DNA of 64,000 nucleotides, taken from positions 11,837,910 through 11,901,909 of the forward strand of contig NC_079891.1 in assembly GCF_024868665.1 (NCBI RefSeq). Reading direction: 5' to 3'. Below are positions 56,330 through 64,000 of this stretch, piece after piece. Numbering within the stretch: position 1 is the stretch's first letter; every line of letters starts with the position of its first letter. The translations under genes and the position numbers were made by a program. Below the pieces are notes generated by a model. The model ran no database searches and was not told the origin of the DNA. It was given only the letters and a program-made list of their open reading frames with translations. This DNA comes from Triplophysa rosa. Its lineage: Eukaryota; Chordata; Actinopteri; Cypriniformes; Nemacheilidae.

Positions 56330-58117
56330 CCTTTAAATCAGGAACATTTGAAACCAGAGCATCTCTATCTTGAGAGCACTATACAGCATGTTTTGCTCAT
56401 TAGAAGTCAATTCACAGCGCTTCAGATGATGCATTGTCTGCACAAGTTGACCATTTTTCTTGCATGCTTTAGCCACTTTTTAAGTTTATTTTAAGGATAT
56501 ATTTACACATGTCGAAAGTTTCCTAAATTTAACTACATTTTACCACTTACCTGTAGTACACAATCCAGCACGCAACCTGTCCAATCTGTGTATGACAAAA
56601 AAATATATATAAAGCCGTGTATGAAAAAATATATAAAGCTATTTACATATACTTTAAAAAATCAAGCTACTTCATATCCTTGCAGAGAAGACCTCTATTG
56701 CTCAGTTGCTTTGTGTAAGAAAATATAGCCTAGTATATTCAATAGACACTCAAAAACAAAACATAAGAAAATGGTGAGGATAAAATGAAGAAAAGGTGAT
56801 TCAACGTATACTTTGTGCATGTAAAGTTTGGATCTAAAGCAAACTGTTTAACAACAACAATTAAAACCTTGTTTAAACTAAAAGTAAACCGAAACACTTA
56901 CTGTAGGATGGAATGTCTACTTCTTGAGTTTCCTTGCTACACAATCAGATGTCCAACACAAAATAATAAAGAGGTTTGATGCTGAAAAGAACTCAGAGTC
57001 TGCTCTATATGTCAGTAAATCTTAGAATCGTGTCTAGGTGTTAAGGGGTTGCCACAGTTTAACACTAACCACTAAAACAGATGTGCAAAGACAACTCGTA
57101 ATAACAGGATGTGCGAGATTTGACTATTCTAAATGTTTTAAAGAATATCAGTTTAGAATCATATAAACAGTTATGTTAAAAGGCATACCTTTGATAGAAT
57201 CACTTTCATTTTTAATCTAAAAAAATTATTTTGAAAACCTTATGCAGACTTATTTTTTATGATACAACCTGGAGGCATGATATAAAACACATTCATGAAA
57301 TTAACATGTCGTACATTCAATTTAAGGTTTCTTGCTGTTCAATCAAAATCTGCTTTGTGTTTTAAGGAATCACCCAACTGCCTGCTGTGATGCTATGAAC
57401 ACTAGCAATAAAGATGATTTTTTTTTTTTCCACCCTTGGTTGGTGGACGCACTGGCATCTTCTCAGACAGAAGGCAAAACAGTCAGGATAGGGGCAACAT
57501 CATGGACACCATTTAAAGACACCGCTCCATGCAGTTAGGAAAACATGTGCTTTAATTATACAGTGTTGTAGACACAGTTTGAAGAATGGATACTCAGATT
57601 TTTTTTTTTTTTTTTTTTTCAGAAACATGAACGCTGGAAGGTAACCGCTCTTGGTGAACACTCGTGCACGCATACAAACATTTATTGGGTCAAGCCATTT
57701 TCATGGAGGCCCCTGTACAATCAGACACGTGTGAGAATGGTTTAAGTTTTAAACAAAACAGATACTGATGAATAAAGCGGATATGTTTAGAATGTTAGTA
57801 GCAAAAGCTGTTTTCTGATTAGTTAGAGATATAGCGAGATTATAGTTTGTCCCATAGAATGCTTCGGGTACACACAGGTCAATTGGTCACCATTGCCCGA
57901 GGGCGAAAGCCTCAGCTGGCGATCCTATACAACGCATCCCTGTGTCGAGATAATACGCTCGCTCGTGAAGCTACACAAATAACCGGTCGTAATCCGGAAT
58001 TTTACCTATTAACAATACGATTAAAACGTCCGACGCTGTCGCCCTGCGGATGAAAACTCTGAATTACGACCGTTAAACGTCACGACGATTTACGAGTCGG
58101 GTGTTTGCAACGCTGGA
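56330..58117. other. Spacer leading into a CpG-rich patch
   Basis: AT-rich to about 57830. From about 57880 to 58130 CpG dinucleotides become frequent (ACGACGATTTACGAGTCGGG and similar), unlike the surroundings. This is compatible with a promoter CpG island just before the candidate exon. Confidence 0.4.
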
Positions 58118-58170
58118 ATGTCTGAAACAGCCTTTCAGTATAACGGCAGGAATGTGATCTTTCAACCAAC
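58118..58170 (+). CDS. Candidate first coding exon of a host gene
   Basis: ATG at 58118 opens 17 codons (MSETAFQYNGRNVIFQP) plus two bases, ending exactly at a consensus donor GTAAGT (58171-58176). It follows a CpG-rich patch of about 250 bp, as a vertebrate first exon often does. I do not recognise the protein from 17 residues and see no second exon downstream in the window. It could equally be part of an unrecognised transposon or chance. Transcript data would decide. Confidence 0.35.
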
Positions 58171-58207
58171 GTAAGTTTTACCACAGTTTTATCACAGCCT
58201 AAATACA

Positions 58208-58208
58208 G

Positions 58209-58267
<59 letters not shown>
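58208..58267. repeat. (TA)n(GA)n microsatellite
   Basis: Pure TATATA followed by about 24 GA units. Confidence 0.97.
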
Positions 58268-58269
<2 letters not shown>

Positions 58270-59017
58270 CTTATTTAATTACTTATTCATTCCTTGCTTT
58301 GTTTATTTGTTTATTTACTTATACATTACTTGCTTTGTTTATTTGCGTATTCATTATTTCTTTAATCACTTATATAACCAATTCTTTCTTTAATCACTTA
58401 TTCGATTGTTCTTACATCTTTATTTATTCACGCATAAGATACGTGTCAACATCATAAAAACATGTCCAAACATGATCTCCGGAGAAGAGAGAAAAATGCT
58501 CGGTAACCGTACGGGCAAAAGTTCAAGAGTTCAACTCCAGACGTGGGCAATCCCTCACGACGTGGACAGATACTGTCAAAGGCCAAAAGTTCAACACAAA
58601 GGGGGGCAGTCCCTCACAATGGGGCGGGTATGGTCAAAGGTCAACGCAAAGGGGGAGGGGCCCTCACAACGTGGGTGGTCCGGAAGTAATTCAACTCCCC
58701 CCCGAAAAGGTCAAAGGTCACCATCAATCATACCTGTCAATCATTTTGACACTATGACCCCCATATATACTACTTTTGTTTGTCATTTTACTTTTTTTAA
58801 AGTAATAGAAACTTGTAAGGACACTGGTAGACAGTGACTGCATCCGAAATCGCATTCTGTGACATTAGATGAAGTACCAACTTAATGAACGTTAGAGACA
58901 CGGACACTCAAAATGTGTGCAGCACTTCATTCACAATACAGGCGAGGTGGAGTTAAAACGTTTAACTGACCGTTTAAGAATATAATGGTGTTGTGAGGTT
59001 TCATCACAAGCTCTTAA
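58268..59017. other. Spacer with a short degenerate repeat block
   Basis: At 58530-58720, CCCTCACAA(C/T)G(T/G)GG, GGTCAAAGG and TTCAAC(A/T)C recur three to four times at irregular spacing. The block ends in the DR1-type motif described separately. Confidence 0.45.
58708..58720 (+). promoter_or_regulatory. Perfect DR1 nuclear-receptor half-site pair
   Basis: AGGTCAAAGGTCA consists of two AGGTCA half-sites with one spacer base, the consensus for HNF4, PPAR/RXR and COUP-TF type receptors. It sits in a degenerate local repeat, so function is unproven. Confidence 0.35.
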
Positions 59018-59430
59018 AGGGACAGTTCACCCCAAAATGAAAATTCTGTCACCATTTACTCACCCTCAAGATGTTCCAAACCTTTAGGTCTATACATTTC
59101 TTTGTTCTGTTAAACACAAAGAAAGATGTTTGGAAGAATGTTAGCAATTTTCTGTACTGGGACATTATTCACTACCATAGTAGGAAAAATATTGTATTTT
59201 TTTGTTCTGCAGAACACAAAATGAGATATTTGGAAGAATTTAAGAAAGCAAACAATTCTGAGGCACCTTTGACTACCATTTAAATTTTTGCTACAATGGA
59301 AATGATGTCACAGAACTTAAAATTGCTAACATTCTTCCAAAGATCTTCATTTGTGTTCAGCAGTTTATTTAAACAGGTTGAATAAATGGGTGAATAAATG
59401 ATCACAGAATTATTATTTTTGGGTGAACTG
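59018..59430. mobile_element. GGGACAGTTCACC-type MITE
   Basis: The left end GGGACAGTTCACCCCAAAAT and the reverse-complemented right end CAGTTCACCCAAAAATAATA, with ATTCTGT after both. The outer few bases of the right end are missing. It is a common fish MITE type and has no coding content. Confidence 0.7.
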
Positions 59431-59471
59431 GAGTAGCATGCTAATTCATTTTGTTAGCTGTTTATATTACC

Positions 59472-59710
59472 CAGAGGTGGACCGTACTTAAGTATTTTTG
59501 ATTTTACTCAAGTACATTTTTCAAGTATCTGTACTTTAAAAAAATACTTCACTACATTATGAAGCATATGTAATTATTTTACTCCTTACTTTTATTACAT
59601 TACAAAAGTATAATTTTACATATTTTTACATAAAAAAATTGTTCTTCCACACTTTTAAAAGTAAAAATACTTAAGTTAAAGATCAGAAGTCAAAGTACTG
59701 GATTTGAGCA
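59472..59710 (+). repeat. Isolated 5' end of a hAT-like element
   Basis: CAGAGGTGGACCGTACTTAA followed by TACTCAAGTACATTTTTCAA-type subterminal repeats. No CCACCTCTG right terminus is found downstream, so the element is truncated. Confidence 0.5.
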
Positions 59711-60102
59711 TGTATTTAAGTGTTAAAAGGTAAAAAAAAGACTCTCATAAGGGTTGTGACCCACATGCATTGGGGCACAACCTTGATGTGCATGCGTTAA
59801 GGTGCTCTTATGAATGTGCGTCAGAAACTGACAGGGAAAAGAAGAATATGTTGATTATATTCGCAATTTGGTTTCTTTTGCGCACATAATGTATTCTTGT
59901 CGCTTCATAAAAATTTAATTGAACTACTTTTAACAGATGGACCATTTTAACAATGTCTTTCCTACTTTTCTGGACCTTGACAGTGAAAATTACTATGATG
60001 TCTATGAGGAGGCCTCGGATGTCATCAAAATATCTTAATTTGTGTTTTGAAGACTCTGGAGGTCTTGAAAGGTGTGGAATATCACGTGGGTGAATAAAAC
60101 AT
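59711..60102. other. Spacer, nothing recognised
   Basis: No supported feature. Confidence 0.45.
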
Positions 60103-60106
60103 TTAA

Positions 60107-61331
60107 AGTGGCAATCCGTACGTGTTTTTGATGAAAAAAATAAAAAAATTAAATTAAGTACATGATAGAACGGTGTTTAAAATGGTCATTACCCATGCTG
60201 GATTCACCACGGAAAGCTTGTAATAATGGTTGGTAATTTTTCCTTGTCGGGTCGTGTTTCTCCAGAAATCCTTATTTTATGTCTTTCGTTTATGCGTCAT
60301 TTCGTCACATTCGTGAACAGTGTCGGTACACGATCCGTTCTGTGCATGCGCGTAATTACGTAGTAAACCACGTCATGGTTTCCCTACACTAAAGGTATCA
60401 CGCATGCGATGAAACACTTGATGGCCAGGCGGCACAACTGGCGGCATATTTTTGTAGGCTACATTGTGTTTTTCATTTAACAGTTCACGGCGGGTCTATT
60501 TTGACGCTATTCATTACGATGTGTTTACGTGGTTGCTAATCCAAAATAATAAAGGAGTTGTTACATGAACATACACGATTTTGGTTACATGTGGAATAAA
60601 GTCTGAGTCTTTCTGTCACTGCAAACCTTAAGTTTAAAAAGTTTGCGATTCATTGCTGCATGGCATTAGGCCTACTTAACCTGCTGTGTTTCGATCTGAG
60701 GTCTAGTAGTATTGTCAAAGACGGTTTGTGTCATTTTTTTATTAAAAGCTGCTAATATTAGTTAACATTAAATTTAGTAATTTTGTATTAGTATGGGTCT
60801 ATATAGGCTAATATATCTATCTATATAATCTAAGGGAGGACAATATAATACCTTCAATGGTGTTTACAGAAGACAATAAGGAACATAATATGCATTTCTG
60901 CCTAGACTATCTGCACTTACATGAAGAAAGAACTACAAACAAGTCTGGGGAAACGTTACAGAGTATTTAAAAATGACAATGGAAATGACTTGAAAGAACG
61001 CATAGTTTGCACACACAAGTGACATGAGACCAGAGGTGGACAGTAGTGAAAGTCGTGGTACAAAGGTGCGCAAGCGTGGAACAGATTGTGCAGTGTCGTA
61101 AATCGTCGCAAAACAGAATTATCATTTGCGCATGCGCGTTTTCTACTACGTCATTATGCGCATGCGCGGACGGATCGTGCAGGCATCCCGGATCGTGTAC
61201 CGACAAACAGAACGAAGAGGATCCGGCTGATTGCCCGCTCGTGACGTAAAGAAATTTCCTACGCACATCACCTACAGTAGCAATTACAAACTGAGATGGT
61301 GAAAAAGAGGCCATTCTTACGGACAGCCACT
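60107..61331. mobile_element. TTAA-flanked DNA transposon (1225 bp)
   Basis: TTAA lies at both borders (60103-60106 and 61332-61335). The ends AGTGGCAATCCGTACG and, reverse-complemented, AGTGGCTGTCCGTAAG. A second inverted pair further in carries CGGTACACGATCCG (about 60324, and inverted near 61193) and GCGCATGCGC-type sequence. TTAA duplication fits piggyBac or Kolobok-like mobilisers. No transposase is seen. Confidence 0.8.
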
Positions 61332-61335
61332 TTAA

Positions 61336-62124
61336 GTGGTTCTCAGTGATCAGTGGTTTTCAACTGGGGGGGGGTAGGGTGGGGGCCGGGTAGTGGTGCA
61401 GAGGTCCTGCAGGTGAGGCGCGACGGTTCCCCGAAACTCCAACCTTCGGAACTTTATCGTGAATGCATGGAGGAACGTGATTAAAAATTGACGGAGGGCA
61501 AAGTTTTGTCTGAAGCAGACTCATTGAAGTTCCCATGCGGTGCTATTTTAGGCTGTGCACAAAAGCTTAATATCTACAAAGTAGACAAATGTCCACTCAG
61601 GAAGAAGCAACCATTAACTCTCCATCATCTTAAAAAAACAGGGAGATCACATAAGTATGTTTGTCTTTCAAACTGTAATTTCAGAATAAGCGTGAGTCTC
61701 TCTCCCGATGAGTTCAGCGTGTGCGTGAAGGGAGTGGCGTGTAAATAAAGTGCCTTTTCATATATTTCTGAACTTGAACAGCTGTTTAAAGCTGTTGACA
61801 GTTATTAAAGATTTAAAGCGCTATTTTCGACAGGCAAATGACACCTCATCGTGTCTGTATTATAAACTGTGAATAGATCAAATCAATGAAACGCGCACCG
61901 TGGAGTGATATAGTTTTGATGCGCCTCTCACTCATAATACAGCAACACATTTGAGAAGGAAAATGAGAAACAGCACTAAAAAGCGTGAAAGTGATAAAAT
62001 AGAAGGAGCTACTTAAACCTTCCGTGCTATAAAAACAATAAAGCTCTTCCCAAAACACAACAGAAAACTGTATGAATGTAATGGTTACAATGGGATTTGT
62101 GTTGGTTTTACTGGAAACTATAAT
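61336..62124. other. Spacer, nothing recognised
   Basis: A G-rich stretch at 61365-61400 and an 86-codon + frame at 61488-61748 without any recognisable motif. Confidence 0.45.
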
Positions 62125-62338
62125 GGTGTCAACAGTACTCGAGTTGAGGGGGGATGGCACCCCCCTTTGAATTAAAGATTATCAAAATCATCCCCCTTCT
62201 AAAACGGCCATCCCCCTTCCCATCCCCTGTTATTTTATCAATGAATGTGTAAATATTACCAGTGGTAATTTACTACTATTATTTTTGCGAATATTGAATA
62301 GGCTAAAATACTGCGGACAAGGGGAACGTGCACATAAT

Positions 62339-62509
62339 AGGCTTGTTCGACTTCATGCGGCACCGCAAGATCCGACAGGTGGATGACATCAAAGTACCGC
62401 GAGAGCGATTCGAAACCAAACATTTTATGGTTTTTCGAATGGCTCTCGCGGTACTTTGATGTCATCCGCATGTCGGATCTTGCGGCGCCGCATCAAGTCG
62501 AACAAGCCT
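62339..62509. mobile_element. Palindromic MITE inside the hAT (171 bp)
   Basis: The arms begin AGGCTTGTTCGACTTCATGC and, reverse-complemented, AGGCTTGTTCGACTTGATGC. They pair for about 75 bp through CCGCAAGATCCGACA and GATGACATCAAAGTACCGCG around a short loop. AAT flanks both sides (62336-62338 and 62510-62512), a 3-bp duplication. Confidence 0.82.
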
Positions 62510-62588
62510 AATGACACGACGATTTGTTTTAAATTGACGTCACATCAGTCAGCGACATAGCAGCGCAGGTGCTCGTGATTTCAGCATC

Positions 62589-62658
62589 ATGGCCAAGCGA
62601 CATGGACAGCTTGACCTGAGGGACTTCGGCTTTAAGAGGGCAAGAAGTAGCACTGAAG
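62589..62658 (+). pseudogene. Possible first exon of a hAT transposase
   Basis: ATG at 62589 opens MAKRHGQLDLRDFGFKRARS and three more codons, then meets a consensus donor GTAAGT at 62659. It lies inside the hAT element, about 280 bp from its palindrome-free left terminus. A short basic N-terminal exon is plausible for a hAT-type transposase gene. No later exon with a transposase core is visible before the right end, so the gene is deleted or this is not an exon. Confidence 0.4.
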
Positions 62659-63761
62659 GTAAGTCAAGAGTCAGGAATACTTTTGATATGTCACCAAAGG
62701 CGGAATCTCTGGACAGAGGCGATAACAACACAGTTAACGATGTTAGTTAGTTTGGAGCTTTTTTTCTTGTTAGCTTACGCCAGCTAGCTAGCTAATGTCA
62801 GGTTAGACTTTACATTCACAAAGTTAATGTTAGATTTGGTTTCTGTTTCACCTTGAATATCTTACTGCAGGGTTTTCCACAGCACTTTACAGTGGCCGCC
62901 TAAGCAACACGCCTGCCTCCTTAACTAACCTAAGTAGAAAAAAAAATTTTTTATCCGCCGTGTTACTCTGTCCTGTCCAATCAGCGGCATCTGGTGGAAT
63001 GTCATCTATCATCGTTCGCCAAACATGCTACAACATATAAATGGCAAGTGCAAGGAAAGCCATTACTAGCCATTACTTTCCTTACATGATTATGAAACTC
63101 TTTGGAAGCTTCTATGAGATACTTTAGGGGAGAATGGGGTAGGCAGCATTGAACTGATCAGTTATTAATTTTGCTTCCCCTTTTTTGTCTTTTGTTTGGC
63201 CACCTCAAGTTTAAGAAATGTCAGGTGATGCTATGTATTTGTAATATATGTATTATTTTCAAGATTTTGTAAATGGCACATTTGTTTAATCCATTTGTTC
63301 TTGTACTTCAATTCAAATGGACTTGACTTGAGAGGATTCATGTTCATTTACAATGTTTTGTGAGGTTTTGTTTCAACATTTAATAGATTAATTCCCAGTA
63401 GATTTATAGGTATCATGAGTGTGAAGTTGCACCTGCACCCAGTGGGAAAATTGGTCCTCTGTATTTACCCTAACTATGTAGGAGCAGTGGTAGCCATGCC
63501 AGCCTGGGGACCAACTCCAATTCTGAGGTGCCTTGGTCAAGATCAATGACAGGAGTATCTGATACATAATATATCAATAGCATGCATGTTGTTTAAGAGT
63601 AATATAATATAATAATTATCTTTGTGCTTAAACAATAATCAAAAGGGTACACCGGTGGTCTCCCATGCGCTGTCATCAGCACAAATGATCTGTCCCTAAA
63701 CGTTAAATCCAATCCACCATCCCCCCTGATTTCTTTTTACAACTCGAGTACTGGGTGTCAA

Positions 63762-63885
63762 CTGGTATGTGATGAATTCTATTGGTTGTTATCTGGCAGA
63801 TTTCATACAATTTTAATAGTTTTAATGTAAAGAGCTAATTGTTCATAATGGTATTTTCATGGAAACCATTAATTTTCATATATAC

Positions 63886-63892
<7 letters not shown>
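63762..63892. other. Short spacer
   Basis: Nothing recognised. Confidence 0.5.

Positions 63893-63925
<33 letters not shown>
63893..63925. repeat. (AT)n microsatellite
   Basis: Pure AT run. Confidence 0.95.
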
Positions 63926-63927
<2 letters not shown>

Positions 63928-64000
63928 TGCTGTCAATCAATTTAAAAAAAATCGGATTAATCACACATTTTCTGTGATTAATCACGATTAATCGCACATA
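63926..64000 (+). repeat. Start of a TTAATCG-rich DNA element, cut by the window end
   Basis: TAGTGCTGTCAATCAATTT followed by GGATTAATCACACATTTTCT and ATTAATCACGATTAATCGCA resembles the left end of a widespread fish DNA transposon that begins CAGTGCTGTCAATCG. Confidence 0.5.

Larger units (their letters stand above)
62133..63753. mobile_element. hAT element (1621 bp) carrying a palindromic MITE
   Basis: An exact 8-bp duplication GGTGTCAA lies at 62125-62132 and 63754-63761. The terminal inverted repeats begin CAGTACTCGAGTTG on both strands, and GGGGGGATGG occurs next to both. A 171-bp palindrome (62339-62509) is inserted near the left end. An exon-like frame at 62589-62658 may be the transposase start. 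Confidence 0.93.

Overview
The window is eukaryotic, and its repeats point to a teleost fish, most likely a cyprinid-like species. The evidence is the combination of DIRS retrotransposons, an L2-type LINE with an AATTGA-type tail, a Ty3/Gypsy element with a chromodomain, a tRNA-derived SINE and many short hAT elements with exact 8-bp target duplications. AT-rich spacer surrounds them, and no bacterial-style gene organisation is visible. There is one assembly gap (N run, 52624-53213). I found no complete host gene. One short exon-like start in a CpG-rich patch (58118-58170) is the best host-gene candidate.

Layout. 1-1.19 kb: a small inverted-repeat transposon with a hAT-like MITE inside it. 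1.19-5.49 kb: DIRS copy 1 on the + strand, 5'-truncated, but with open reverse transcriptase/RNase H and tyrosine recombinase frames. 5.5-10.5 kb: small MITEs, a hairpin, a tandem duplication and a 1.24-kb hAT element. 10.57-19.52 kb: DIRS copy 2 on the - strand. Its gag is split by an L2-type LINE, and the LINE's ORF1 is in turn split by a hAT element. 19.9-29.2 kb: hAT elements, a solo LTR with TTATA duplication, and a SINE split by a MITE. 29.6-34.4 kb: a decayed Gypsy chromovirus on the - strand, related to the solo LTR, with a 193-bp hAT MITE in its protease. 36.5-45.6 kb: another hAT, then a 5-kb element with about 570-bp terminal inverted repeats that contains a hAT that contains a further MITE, then a Harbinger-like element. 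46.1-47.6 kb: a satellite array of about 142-bp units interrupted by a second solo LTR. 47.86-52.05 kb: DIRS copy 3 on the - strand. After the gap: another hAT of the 19.9-kb family, further MITEs, the candidate exon, a TTAA-flanked element and a hAT with a possible transposase first exon.

How the parts relate. Many insertions can be ordered by nesting, because the host element's sequence resumes after the insert with a short duplication. The three DIRS copies have decayed differently, and together they show the family's full layout: inverted terminal repeats with TATA boxes, an internal complementary region matching both termini, gag, RT-RNase H-methyltransferase-like pol, and an overlapping tyrosine recombinase. 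None of the three is complete. I see no clearly undescribed gene system. The most unusual structures are the nested stacks, the long-inverted-repeat element and the palindromic MITE inside the last hAT.
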